DNA of 57,365 nucleotides from an uncultured Acidobacteriia bacterium (GTDB lineage Bacteria; Acidobacteriota; Terriglobia; Bryobacterales; Bryobacteraceae), in NCBI GenBank assembly GCA_903929755.1, contig CAIYVZ010000040.1, positions 1 to 57,365 of the forward strand. The letters are read 5' to 3'. Position numbers and translations under genes: made by a program. Each line of letters starts with the position of its first letter. The first letter of the stretch is position 1. Below, one piece after another: positions 17,109-25,631 of this stretch. A model generated the notes under the pieces. The model ran no database searches, had not been told where the DNA came from, and saw only the letters and a list, made by a program, of their open reading frames with translations.

Positions 17109-18959
17109 CTACTCCAGAATCGGCAGGCTGATTTTGGTGGCTTCCGGGCCGCCGGTGTAAATGCGCTCCGTGGCCTTCACGAAGTCTAAGGGGGCGGCAT
17201 TCGGGATATCCAGGAACTGCTGCGGGTTGCGGTCGGTCAGCGGGAACCAGGAGCTTTGGATCTGCAGCATGATGCGATGTCCGGCGCGGAAGGTGTGGGC
17301 GACATCGGGCAGGGCGAAGGTGATGCGGTCCGGCTGCCCCGGCTTGAAGGCAACGGGTGTCTGGAAGCTCTTGCGGTACTTGCCCCGGAAGGGCTCGCCG
17401 CGGACCAACTGCTGGTAGCTTCCCAGGGCCGGATAGTTGCCGGGATATACGTCGATGACCTTCACGACGAAGTCGGAATCTGTACCGGAAGTTGAGACCT
17501 TCAGGTCGATCGGGATGGGGCCGAAGACTGAAACGTCATGGTCGAGGACTTCGGTCTGGTAGACCAGAACATCGGTTCGCGAAGCCGCAAAGCGCTGGTC
17601 TTCCGTCATGTAATCGCCCTTCATGTTGAAGGACGTGACGGCGATATAGGGCACCGGTTTGTTGGGGTCGGAGACGTATTCGTGGATGATTTCGTTCGAG
17701 GGGCGCTGCCAGGCGAGGACGCCGTTTTCCGCCGGGAAGAGATCGGTATTTCGGGATGTTTTCGGAGGCCAGACCTGGAACTTGCGCCACTGGTTCGTGC
17801 CCGTCTCGAAGACCCAGGCTTTGGGGAAGTTGGTGTCGCCCTTGCCTTTCAGGATTTTGAGGAAGAAAGGGAATTCGATTGTTTCGCGGTAGTAAGCGCC
17901 GGTCTTTGAACCGAAGGTAACGTTGCCCACGCGGTCACCATCACCGCGCGCGAAGCCACCGTGGGTCCACGGTCCCATCACCAGAGTATTGGTGGCGGGA
18001 GGGTTGTTTTTCTCGATTGTGCTGAAGGTTCGAAGCGCTCCCTGGAGGTCTTCGGCATCGAACCAGCCACCGACCGTGAGGACGGCTGGTTTTACGGATT
18101 TCAGGTGTTTCCAGATGGACCGGGCTTCCCAGAAGCTGTTGTAGGTGGTGTTGCTGATGACCTCGGTCCAGAACGGGTTGGCGTTCTTAAAGTACTTCTC
18201 GTTGCTGTTGGCGAGGGAACCCATGTCGAGGAAAAAGCGATAGCCGTCGGGCGTCCCGTAGTTTGCAGGCGCACGTTGCTCGGGCGGGGCCGGATCGCCT
18301 TTGCGGGGCTCGAAGTTGCGGTAGAAACCGAAGTTTGCCGCCAACATGAAGGCGCCGTTGTGGTAGTCGTCGTCTCCCAGATAGTAGTCGGTAACGGGAG
18401 CTTGTGGCGAGACGGCGAGCAGGGCGGGGTGGGCGTCGATCATGCCGGCGCTGGCATAGAAACCGGGCTGTGAGATACCCCAGAGACCGACTTTCGGCTC
18501 GGTGCCCGGCACATGGTGGATCAGCCACTCGATGGTGTCATACGTGTCGGTGCTCTCGTTGGTACTGCTCCCCTGGTGCGGCATCAACTGGGTGGGTATG
18601 CCTTCGCTCATGAAGCGGCCACGAACATCGGCGTAGACGAAGATGAATTTCTCTTTGGAGAAGAATTCGGAAGGGCCGAGTGCAGTAGGAAATTGGTCCT
18701 CGCCGTAGGGGGCGACGCTGTAGGGCGTGCGGCTCATCATCACCGGGTAGGTCTTGCTGTCCGAGAACACATCCTTGGGGACATAGACCGAGACGAAGAG
18801 TTTTATGCCGTCACGGGCAGGAATTCGGTACTCGAATTTTGAGTAGTTTTCGCGGACCGGGTTCGGGGCTGGTGCGGGTGTCGGAGGTGGCTGCTGGGCG
18901 TTCGCCAGAAGGGCCAGCAGAGGAAGGAGAACGAGGCGGTATTTCATTCTGGCTTTCAT
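17109..18959 (-). CDS. Secreted CocE/NonD (peptidase S15-type) hydrolase
   Basis: About 616 residues with a signal peptide (KYRLVLLPLLALLANAQ). The family includes X-Pro dipeptidyl-peptidases and cocaine or glutaryl-acylase-type esterases. Motifs are IPARDGIKLFVSVYVPKD at the fold start, VYADVRGRFMSEG, the nucleophile elbow GLWGISQPGFYAS, and MGPWTHGGFARG with the likely catalytic His. A C-terminal jelly-roll (residues about 460-616) is typical of PepX_C. Starts at 18959 and 18947 both precede the signal; 18959 has a GGGGG upstream. The first codons are divergent with the next gene, about 30 bases apart. Substrate cannot be told from sequence. Confidence 0.88.
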   Translation of the reverse strand: MKARMKYRLVLLPLLALLANAQQPPPTPAPAPNPVRENYSKFEYRIPARDGIKLFVSVYVPKDVFSDSKTYPVMMSRTPYSVAPYGEDQFPTALGPSEFFSKEKFIFVYADVRGRFMSEGIPTQLMPHQGSSTNESTDTYDTIEWLIHHVPGTEPKVGLWGISQPGFYASAGMIDAHPALLAVSPQAPVTDYYLGDDDYHNGAFMLAANFGFYRNFEPRKGDPAPPEQRAPANYGTPDGYRFFLDMGSLANSNEKYFKNANPFWTEVISNTTYNSFWEARSIWKHLKSVKPAVLTVGGWFDAEDLQGALRTFSTIEKNNPPATNTLVMGPWTHGGFARGDGDRVGNVTFGSKTGAYYRETIEFPFFLKILKGKGDTNFPKAWVFETGTNQWRKFQVWPPKTSRNTDLFPAENGVLAWQRPSNEIIHEYVSDPNKPVPYIAVTSFNMKGDYMTEDQRFAASRTDVLVYQTEVLDHDVSVFGPIPIDLKVSTSGTDSDFVVKVIDVYPGNYPALGSYQQLVRGEPFRGKYRKSFQTPVAFKPGQPDRITFALPDVAHTFRAGHRIMLQIQSSWFPLTDRNPQQFLDIPNAAPLDFVKATERIYTGGPEATKISLPILE

Positions 18960-18990
18960 TATGGCCCCCGAACCCGTTAGGATTGCTTCT

Positions 18991-20046
18991 GTGACCCGAC
19001 GCATTGCACTGTTGCTCGCTTTTTCCGGTCTGGCTGCCGCTCAGACAAACAAGACCGAAAATGTCATCTTTGTGATGACGGACGGTCTCCGCTGGCAGGA
19101 TGTGTTCCGGGGTGCCGATCCCAGGCTGCAGAGCAAGGACAGCAAAGAGTTCCGAGGGGAGACGCCTGAGGCGCGGCGTGCGGCGCTGTTGCCGTTCCTG
19201 TGGACCACGATGGCGAAACAAGGGCAGATCTACGGTAATCGCGACGCCGGATCGGACGCATACGTCACGAATGGGTTCAATTTTTCGTATCCGGGCTACA
19301 ACGAGACGTTGACCGGGGCTGCCGACCCTCGCGTGGATTCCAACGACAAGATTCCGAATCGCAACGTCACGGTTTTGGAGTGGCTGAACAGGAAGCCCGC
19401 TTTCACAGGGAAAGTTGGGGCGTTTGGCGCCTGGGACGTAATTTCGGCAATCACGAACGGTGCGCGGGGTGGTTTTCCGGCCAATGCCGGGTATGACGCG
19501 TTTGAAATGAAGCCAATGACGCCCGCGTTGGCTCTGATCAACAAGCTGAAGGTGGAAACCAAAGTATGGGACGGTGAACCATTCGACTCCTTCCCGTTTT
19601 TCACCGCGATGGAGTATCTGAAGGCCAAACACCCCCGGGTTCTGTACCTCTCGCTGGGCGAGACAGACGAATGGGCTCACGACGGAAAGTACGACCTCTA
19701 TCTGAAGTCCGCTCACCGCGTGGATGACTATCTGCGCGTTCTGTGGGAAACGGTGCAGTCGATGCCGGGCTACAAAGACCACACCACGCTGATCTTTTCG
19801 CCGGATCACGGCCGCGGTGAAGCGCCCACGGACTGGAAAGGCCATGGCCAGAAGATTCCGGACTCAAAGTACATCTGGATGGCATTTCTGGGGCCGGATA
19901 CCCCGGCGCTGGGCGAGCGAAAAAACATTCCGGCGGTCACCCAAAGCCAGGTTGCCGCAACGCTTGCGGCGTTTCTTGGCGAAGACTATGCAGCGGCTGT
20001 GCCTGGGGCAGGGAAGCCAATTCCCGAAGTGCGCCAGCCTAAGTAG
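18991..20046 (+). CDS. Secreted alkaline-phosphatase-superfamily enzyme
   Basis: About 351 residues. A GTG start at 18991 (with TAGGA eight bases upstream) gives a clean signal peptide, TRRIALLLAFSGLAAAQ. An ATG in frame at 18961 would add ten residues. Metal and nucleophile residues of the superfamily are in order: Asp in VIFVMTDGLRW, a likely Ser nucleophile in NFSYPGYNET, Asp/His in TDEWAHDG, Asp/His in SPDHGRG and His in KGHG. Members are phosphomonoesterases, phosphodiesterases or sulfatases. It stands alone on the plus strand between the divergent CocE gene and a convergent ABC gene. Confidence 0.82.
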   Translation: MTRRIALLLAFSGLAAAQTNKTENVIFVMTDGLRWQDVFRGADPRLQSKDSKEFRGETPEARRAALLPFLWTTMAKQGQIYGNRDAGSDAYVTNGFNFSYPGYNETLTGAADPRVDSNDKIPNRNVTVLEWLNRKPAFTGKVGAFGAWDVISAITNGARGGFPANAGYDAFEMKPMTPALALINKLKVETKVWDGEPFDSFPFFTAMEYLKAKHPRVLYLSLGETDEWAHDGKYDLYLKSAHRVDDYLRVLWETVQSMPGYKDHTTLIFSPDHGRGEAPTDWKGHGQKIPDSKYIWMAFLGPDTPALGERKNIPAVTQSQVAATLAAFLGEDYAAAVPGAGKPIPEVRQPK

Positions 20047-20060
20047 TAAGTACCATCGTT

Positions 20061-20127
20061 GCTTGAGTTAGTCTTGCTTGAGTTAGTCTTGCTTGAGTTA
20101 CTCTTGCTTGAGTTATTCTTGCTTGAG
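20061..20127. repeat. 15-base tandem repeat carrying in-frame stops
   Basis: Four units of GCTTGAGTTAGTCTT, the last two with one base changed, plus a seven-base partial unit. On the minus strand each unit reads, in the frame of the amidohydrolase-fusion gene, Leu-Lys-Gln-Glu/Asp-stop. The first unit therefore is the true C-terminus of that gene and three further copies of 'LKQ(E/D)*' follow it without any change of frame. This looks like slippage expansion of the last five codons including TAA. Confidence 0.9.
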
Positions 20128-22311
20128 AGCCTCGGCGCGGTTGATTCGCTCGCCTTTGAACATCACAAACGAGATGGCTTCGGCAGCCCGAATATCCTGC
20201 AGGGGATTGCCGTCCACCACCAGCATGGTGGCTTCCTTGCCCTTCTCGATAGAGCCAAAGCGCGCGTCGGCGCGGAGGAGCTTCGCGGCGTTGAGTGTGG
20301 CGGCCTGAATGGCGACATCCGCCGGGATGCCCGCCTCTACCCAGAGTTGTAATTCGTACTGGATGGTGGGGCCATGGAAGACGAGCATATTGCCGGCGTC
20401 ACTGCCGGTAACCAGCGGAACGCCGGCCTTCCACGCCCGCAGAAGGTTATCCCGGGCAATCGCCATGTCGATGGGGTAGTCTCCGATCGCTTTGCGGACT
20501 TTGGCGACATCGGGGGATTCGATCATGCGGCGAGTGGCGGCCAGGAGCTTGGGCGGAGCGGCCTGCTGGACGAGTGAGCGCTGCAGCAGGTCGAGCTTTC
20601 CGGCGGCGAATTGAGGGAACGCTTCGGCAACGTAGAGGGTGGGGTCATAGTAGACGCCGGCTTTAGCCATGGCCTGAAAAATGGCATCGGGGATGCGCTG
20701 GCGGAACGAGCCATGTTCAATGGAGTTGGCGCCGGCGTGGAGGGCGTCTTCGATGTCGCGGACATCACCGGTGTGGACTGCGAACGGCAGGCCGTTGACG
20801 ATGGCGGCGGCACCCACGGCATCCAGAATGGCGGGGTCCAGGCGATTGTAGAGCGCTCCGCCCACGCCAGCTTCCATCACGCCTTTGATGGCATCTACGC
20901 GCGAGGTCTTCAGCGCCTTGACTGCCTGCGTGGCTTCATCGGCGGTCTTTGGCATCCGCAGGAACTGGGCTTCGGCCTGTAGCCGCATGTTCTCGGGCAT
21001 ACTGCGGAAGTACTCGGTGCCGTGGCCTCCGGGCGTCGTAAACAGCGGCCCGGCGAGGAAGAATTCAGCACCCTGTTTTTCGCCGCTGTTCACGGACTCA
21101 CGGAGTTTCAGCGCGATATCGAGCTGATCGCCTAAACTGCGAACGGCGGTGACGCCGCTGTAGAGATAGGCGCCCAGTTCGCGCTGCATGGCTTTCAGCG
21201 CATCGTAATCCTTCCAGTCGTCCATGGTGCCGCCGGGGGCGCCGAGGTGGACGTGGGTGTCAATCAGACCCGGCATAATGGTCTTGCCCGCGGCTTCGGT
21301 GACGGCGGCGTTGACATCTTTCGGGTCCGGAATATTGTTCTCGTAGATTTCGGCGATCTTGCCGTTCTTCACCAGCACTGCACCCAGTTCGATCACCTTG
21401 CCGTTGCCGACGATGATGCGGGCATTGCGGATGAGGGTAGTGCGAGAGCGGTCCAGCTGGCGCTCCAGAATCTTCGACTTTATGACATTGTCCTTCGAGT
21501 GCGTCTGCCAGGCGCCGAGCAGGACAAAGGGCATGAGAACGGCCAGAACCCAGAGCTTTGAAGCGGGGCGAACCTTCTCTTCTTTCTCCCATCGGAAGAG
21601 CTTCACGCAAAGGAACAGGCCGGTGGCGGCGGTCAGGATGAGCGCGCCCACTGCCTGCCAGTTTTGCGCGAGACTCTCCTGCCGGAGGATGATGCCCTGC
21701 AGGCCGGTGACGAGCCAGGTGGCGGGGATGAACTGGGTTACGGTGAGCAGCCAGTCGGGGAACATGGAGGTGGGGAAGGTGGTGCCGCTGAGGAACAGCA
21801 TCGCCATGTAAACGATCTGGACAATGATGCCGCTTTCCTGCATGGAATTCACCACCGACGCGATGATGAGGCCGAGAGACCGGATGGCGACGACTCCCAG
21901 CATGATGAAGACGAGGATGGTGCCGAGATTCGAGGGCCAGGCCATGCCGTAGCGATAGTGCGAAAGCGTGAGCATCAGCACGATGTATGGCATATAGACG
22001 ACGAGGCCAGTTACGGTGGACGCCACCAGCAGCGGCAGCGGCGAAATGGGGGCAACCTTGTAGCGCCGCAGGATGTTGTTCTCGCGTTCCTGGGCGGCCC
22101 GCATACCTGCTCCGAATAAGCCGTTGCCGAGGATGCCGATGACCGTCACCATGGTGATGACCTGCAGAATGGCGCCACCCTGTTCGGCATGGAAAGACTG
22201 CGCGAATACGAAGAAGAAGACGAGCGGCATCAGGTAGTTGAAGAAGATGACAATCCTCTGGCGGAAGGCCAGGCGAATATCCATTTGGATGAGCGTCAGA
22301 TAGGTTTTCAT
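20113..22311 (-). CDS. ABC-2 permease fused to amidohydrolase
   Basis: 732 residues in one uninterrupted frame. Residues about 1-245 form a six-helix ABC-2 type permease (FNYLMPLVFFFVFAQSF; ILQVITMVTVIGILGNGLFG; LLFLSGTT-like exit helix). A seventh hydrophobic segment follows (KLWVLAVLMPFVLLGAW, about 253-270). From about 285 to the end lies an imidazolonepropionase-like amidohydrolase: NARIIVGNGKVIELGAVLVK, metal motif DTHVHLG, FAVHTGDV, SIEHGSF and TGSDAGN. With the usual inside topology, the extra helix would put the enzyme in the periplasm (inference). It follows its ATPase by four bases. Its last codons are repeated downstream. Substrate of either half is unknown. Confidence 0.88.
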   Translation of the reverse strand: MKTYLTLIQMDIRLAFRQRIVIFFNYLMPLVFFFVFAQSFHAEQGGAILQVITMVTVIGILGNGLFGAGMRAAQERENNILRRYKVAPISPLPLLVASTVTGLVVYMPYIVLMLTLSHYRYGMAWPSNLGTILVFIMLGVVAIRSLGLIIASVVNSMQESGIIVQIVYMAMLFLSGTTFPTSMFPDWLLTVTQFIPATWLVTGLQGIILRQESLAQNWQAVGALILTAATGLFLCVKLFRWEKEEKVRPASKLWVLAVLMPFVLLGAWQTHSKDNVIKSKILERQLDRSRTTLIRNARIIVGNGKVIELGAVLVKNGKIAEIYENNIPDPKDVNAAVTEAAGKTIMPGLIDTHVHLGAPGGTMDDWKDYDALKAMQRELGAYLYSGVTAVRSLGDQLDIALKLRESVNSGEKQGAEFFLAGPLFTTPGGHGTEYFRSMPENMRLQAEAQFLRMPKTADEATQAVKALKTSRVDAIKGVMEAGVGGALYNRLDPAILDAVGAAAIVNGLPFAVHTGDVRDIEDALHAGANSIEHGSFRQRIPDAIFQAMAKAGVYYDPTLYVAEAFPQFAAGKLDLLQRSLVQQAAPPKLLAATRRMIESPDVAKVRKAIGDYPIDMAIARDNLLRAWKAGVPLVTGSDAGNMLVFHGPTIQYELQLWVEAGIPADVAIQAATLNAAKLLRADARFGSIEKGKEATMLVVDGNPLQDIRAAEAISFVMFKGERINRAEALKQE

Positions 22312-22315
22312 GCTG

Positions 22316-23248
22316 TTAGTCCCGCAGCTTCTTTCCGGTCAGTTCAATGAATACATCTTCGAGAGTAGGGCGGCTGAGCGCTACATCTTCGAGGCCGAGC
22401 GCCTGGGCGTCCACCCATTTCACAATCTCCACCAGGGTGCGCGCGGGCAAAGCGGAGGCTACGGTGAGGCGCTTGTTGCCTTCTGTGAGTTTGGAACTGA
22501 TGGCTTCGGGCCATTCGGGCATGGTGGCGGCGTGGAGCGGCTGGCTGCAGAGGATGGAAATGGTGGACTTCCCGGCGCTTTTTTCTTTCAGCTCGGCGGG
22601 AGTGCCGATGGCGATCACTTTTCCCGCGTCCACAATCGCCACACGGTCGCAGAGGCGTTCGGCCTCCTCAATGTAGTGGGTGGTCATCAGAATGGTGCGC
22701 TTTTCGGAGCGCAGTTCGCTGACGAGGGCGTGAATTTCCAGCCGGACCTGGGGGTCGAGGCCGGTGGTCGGTTCATCGAGAAAGAGGAGAGAGGGATCGT
22801 TGATGAGGGCGAGAGCGATGGCGAGGCGCTGCTTTTGTCCGCCGGAGAGCGTGGAGTAATTGGCGTTGCGCTTGTCCTCCAGTTGCAGGCGTTTGAGCAG
22901 GGTGTTGGGGTCGGCCATGCGGCTGTAGAGGGCGCCGAAGAGTTCCAGGGCCTCGTGAACCTTAATCTTGTCGGGCAGGTTGGTGGCCTGGAGGCAGACG
23001 CCGATGCGGTCCTTGAGCTGCTTCTTTTGGCGGTCGGGATCGTAGCCGAGAACGCGGACTTCGCCGGAGGTACGCTGGCGGATTCCTTCCAGGATTTCGA
23101 CGGTACTGGTCTTGCCAGCGCCATTGGGGCCGAGCAGGCCGAAAACCTCGCCGGTTTCCACTTCAAAGTCGATGCCGCGTACGGCTTCGAAGTCGCCGTA
23201 TTGTTTCCAGAGTCCCTGGACGGAGATTGCCTGACTCATGCTGTTCAT
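22316..23248 (-). CDS. ABC transporter ATP-binding protein
   Basis: About 310 residues of the drug-exporter (DrrA/CcmA-like) group. Walker A is GLLGPNGAGKTSTVE, the Q-loop region is CLQATNLPD, the signature is LSGGQKQRLAIA, Walker B is LLFLDEPTTGLD, and the switch His lies in MTTHYIEEA. A C-terminal extension of about 90 residues precedes PTLEDVFIELTGKKLRD, the ending usual for this group. ATGs at 23248 and 23239 are both possible; the frame above 23248 lacks homology. It pairs with the permease-amidohydrolase fusion. The gene diverges from the sigma factor at 23364. Confidence 0.95.
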   Translation of the reverse strand: MNSMSQAISVQGLWKQYGDFEAVRGIDFEVETGEVFGLLGPNGAGKTSTVEILEGIRQRTSGEVRVLGYDPDRQKKQLKDRIGVCLQATNLPDKIKVHEALELFGALYSRMADPNTLLKRLQLEDKRNANYSTLSGGQKQRLAIALALINDPSLLFLDEPTTGLDPQVRLEIHALVSELRSEKRTILMTTHYIEEAERLCDRVAIVDAGKVIAIGTPAELKEKSAGKSTISILCSQPLHAATMPEWPEAISSKLTEGNKRLTVASALPARTLVEIVKWVDAQALGLEDVALSRPTLEDVFIELTGKKLRD

Positions 23249-23363
23249 TAGGGTAACGAAATGTCCTCGGGGTATGTTCGTTTTCGGGCAGAGGTTTTTT
23301 TGTAACTTTTTCGTGGAGCGTTGGTTTACATGACTTGGAAGGCAAGGCGGGCAGGCGGGTTTG

Positions 23364-23918
23364 ATGCATAGCGACCATGAGCTGATGGTTGCGGTCTCGC
23401 GTGGCGACATCCAGGCGATGAGCGAACTCTACCAGCGGCGGCACAGAAGCGTATTCCGGTTTTTCTTCCGGCTGACGGGGCGGCAGGCTGTGTCAGAGGA
23501 TCTGGTCCATGACGTATTTGTGCGCATGCTCCGGTATCGGCAGACCTACAATGCGGGCGACAGTTTCGATGCGTGGATGTACCGGATCGCCCGCAATGCG
23601 CTGGCTGATCAGGCGAGGAAGCACCGCCTGGAAACTCCGGCGGAAGCCCATGCGATAGAAACCGTGGAGAGTGACCGGCCCGATCCGTTTGACATGTACG
23701 CGAAACAGCAGGATCTGGCGCTGTTGCACCGGGCAATACGGGAATTGCCGGACGATAAACGCGAGTTGATTGTGCTGAGCCGGTTTCAGGGCCTGAGCTA
23801 TGAACAGATTGGCCAGATTGTAGGTGCCGAGACGGGCACAGTGAAGGTGCGGGTGTTTCGGGCCATGAAAGAAATGAGCGGGATCTATGCGGGCCTGCTG
23901 AGGGAGAAGGCATTATGA
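23364..23918 (+). CDS. ECF-type RNA polymerase sigma factor
   Basis: 184 residues. Region 2 is seen as AMSELYQRRHRSVFRFFFRLTG...SEDLVHDVFVRMLRYRQTY and DSFDAWMYRIARNALADQARKHR. Region 4 is seen as HRAIRELPDDKRELIVLSRFQGLSYEQIGQIVG with the helix-turn-helix ETGTVKVRVFRAMKEM. There is no region 3, as in ECF sigmas. The ATG at 23364 is taken as the start; a TTG directly before it is also open. The stop overlaps the next gene's ATG (ATGA), so the sigma and its anti-sigma are coupled. It probably directs its own operon, which is common for this class; no promoter motif could be assigned. Confidence 0.95.
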   Translation: MHSDHELMVAVSRGDIQAMSELYQRRHRSVFRFFFRLTGRQAVSEDLVHDVFVRMLRYRQTYNAGDSFDAWMYRIARNALADQARKHRLETPAEAHAIETVESDRPDPFDMYAKQQDLALLHRAIRELPDDKRELIVLSRFQGLSYEQIGQIVGAETGTVKVRVFRAMKEMSGIYAGLLREKAL

Positions 23919-24739
23919 TGTGCGGCTGGGCGAAGGAACAAATCGCGGCATCGTGGATGTACACGTCGGGTAGCGGGGAATTGGAACCCGGCGACCAGGC
24001 GAAGTTGCGTCACCACCTTGCCGAATGCGCGGAATGTGCTGAGGAGATGGCGCAGTTGACCGGGATGTGGGAGCGGTTGGCGGATCTGCCGGCTCCGGAG
24101 CCGGGTTTGGGGCTGCAGCTTCGGTGGGAGGCGACGCTGGAGTCACTGGGCGGCGCGCCAGGTGGGAAACGGCGAACGCCGGAAGCCTGGCGGTTTTCGC
24201 TGGCTGCCTTGTGGCCGCAGAGACCGGTCTGGCAGGCCGGGATAGCACTTGCCTGTCTGGTGGTGGGGTTGGCAGTGGGGGGGCGTTGGCAGGGCAGTGC
24301 CAAGTCGGAGATTGCGGCGCTTCGCGAAGAAGTGGCGAACACGAAGGAGATGGTTGCGCTTTCGTTGCTGCGCGAACAGTCGCCTTCAGAAAGGCTGCGC
24401 GGGGTGGATTATTCGGCGCGGATGCCGCGGATTGAGCCGGAAGTAGTTACGGCGCTGATCCGGGCGGTGAATCAGGATACCAGCGTGAATGTTCGGCTGG
24501 CGGCGATTGATGCATTGAGCCGGGCTTCTGGTCAGCCACAGGTTCGGCGGTCTTTGGAACAGGCTTTGGACCGGCAGGAATCGCCGACCGTGCAGGCGGC
24601 GCTGATCGGGTATCTGGTGGAGACGCGTGACCAGCAGGCTTTGGGCGCGCTGCGGCAGTTTTCCAAACGCCCGGATCTGGAGGCCACGATTCGCGAACGC
24701 GCGGGCCGTGCAACGCAACAACTTACCGAATTCAAGTAG
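23915..24739 (+). CDS. Membrane anti-sigma factor with HEAT-like C-terminus
   Basis: 274 residues. The N-terminus has a zinc-anti-sigma motif H34-x3-C38-x2-C41 (LRHHLAECAECAEEM), which normally clamps an ECF sigma. One membrane helix lies at about residues 105-123 (VWQAGIALACLVVGLAVGG). A short coiled coil (SEIAALREEVANTKEMVALSL) leads to an extracytoplasmic region of about 110 residues, with repeated helix pairs (VNVRLAAIDALSRAS, PTVQAALIGYLVETRDQQAL) resembling HEAT repeats. Such repeats bind proteins, so this part may sense an envelope partner, perhaps the DUF4097 products of the same operon (inference). It overlaps the sigma gene by four bases. Confidence 0.85.
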   Translation: MMCGWAKEQIAASWMYTSGSGELEPGDQAKLRHHLAECAECAEEMAQLTGMWERLADLPAPEPGLGLQLRWEATLESLGGAPGGKRRTPEAWRFSLAALWPQRPVWQAGIALACLVVGLAVGGRWQGSAKSEIAALREEVANTKEMVALSLLREQSPSERLRGVDYSARMPRIEPEVVTALIRAVNQDTSVNVRLAAIDALSRASGQPQVRRSLEQALDRQESPTVQAALIGYLVETRDQQALGALRQFSKRPDLEATIRERAGRATQQLTEFK

Positions 24740-24752
24740 GAGAAAGAAGGAC

Positions 24753-25622
24753 ATGAAAAGACTGCATGCAAGCCTTACGCCGCTGGTGTGGGGCATGGCT
24801 CTGGCTGCCATTCCCGCGTTCGGGTGGGACTATAAAGAAGAGGCCAGGGAACCGGTAAAACATATCTTTGCCGCCGGGGCCACCACGCTGGAGGTGGATA
24901 ATATTAACGGCTCTGTGACGGTGATCGGCGACGGTGGTAACACCATGCGGGTGGAAGGCGAAAAGGTGATCCGTGCCGCCGATAGGCAGGAGCTGGAGCA
25001 AGGTAAGAAGGAAGTGACGCTGGATCTGAATGAAAAGGCCGGCGTGGCGCAGGTGTATGTGAACGGGCCGTTCCGCAGGGGGAGCAATCGCAATAACAAC
25101 GAGGATCCTGGCTTTCACCAGACTGGGCGCAGAAATTATGAGGTTGTCTACAATTTGACGATCCACGTCCCCCGGGCGAGTGCGCTGCAGTTGCACAGCG
25201 TGAACGGCGCGGTGAAGGCCGAAGAAACAACGGGTAAACTCGACGTCAGAACCGTGAACGGTTCCGTAACGCTGACTAACGTGGGCGGGGCCGGGAAGGT
25301 GGAGACGGTAAACGGTAAGGTGACTGCGTCGTTCAAACAGAACCCGACCGCCGAGACCTGGTTCAAGACGGTGAACGGCAAGATTGAAGCCACGTTTCAG
25401 CCCAACCTCGCCGCGAATCTGCATGTAAAGACCTTCAACGGAGAGGCTTACACGGACTTCGAAACCACCGCAGTGGCAAACACGGCAGCGACGGTGGAAC
25501 AGAAGGACGGAAGGCGTGTGATTCGGCATCGCGACGCCAGGATTCTGAAGGTTGGAGCCGACGGGCCAGACATCAGTTTTGAAACGCTGAACGGCGGTAT
25601 TGAGATTCGTAAAGCTCACTAA
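24753..25622 (+). CDS. Exported DUF4097-type beta-repeat protein
   Basis: 289 residues from the ATG at 24753. AAGG lies just upstream, and the codons give a signal peptide (SLTPLVWGMALAAIPAFG). The mature part is a series of short strands with a recurring Val-Asn-Gly turn: DNINGSVTV, HSVNGAVKA, RTVNGSVTL, ETVNGKVTA, KTVNGKIEA, KTFNGEAYT, ETLNGGIEI. This is the DUF4097 beta-helix pattern seen in many operons encoding sigma/anti-sigma pairs; its biochemical role is not established. A loop with RRGSNRNNNEDPGF interrupts the repeats. It is 13 bases after the anti-sigma gene and 9 before a paralogue. Confidence 0.85.
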   Translation: MKRLHASLTPLVWGMALAAIPAFGWDYKEEAREPVKHIFAAGATTLEVDNINGSVTVIGDGGNTMRVEGEKVIRAADRQELEQGKKEVTLDLNEKAGVAQVYVNGPFRRGSNRNNNEDPGFHQTGRRNYEVVYNLTIHVPRASALQLHSVNGAVKAEETTGKLDVRTVNGSVTLTNVGGAGKVETVNGKVTASFKQNPTAETWFKTVNGKIEATFQPNLAANLHVKTFNGEAYTDFETTAVANTAATVEQKDGRRVIRHRDARILKVGADGPDISFETLNGGIEIRKAH

Positions 25623-25631
25623 GAGAAAACT

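Noticed and set aside
20061-20127. The 15-base tandem repeat as a CRISPR or regulatory array
   Set aside because: Units are contiguous with no spacers and keep the reading frame of the adjacent gene's end.
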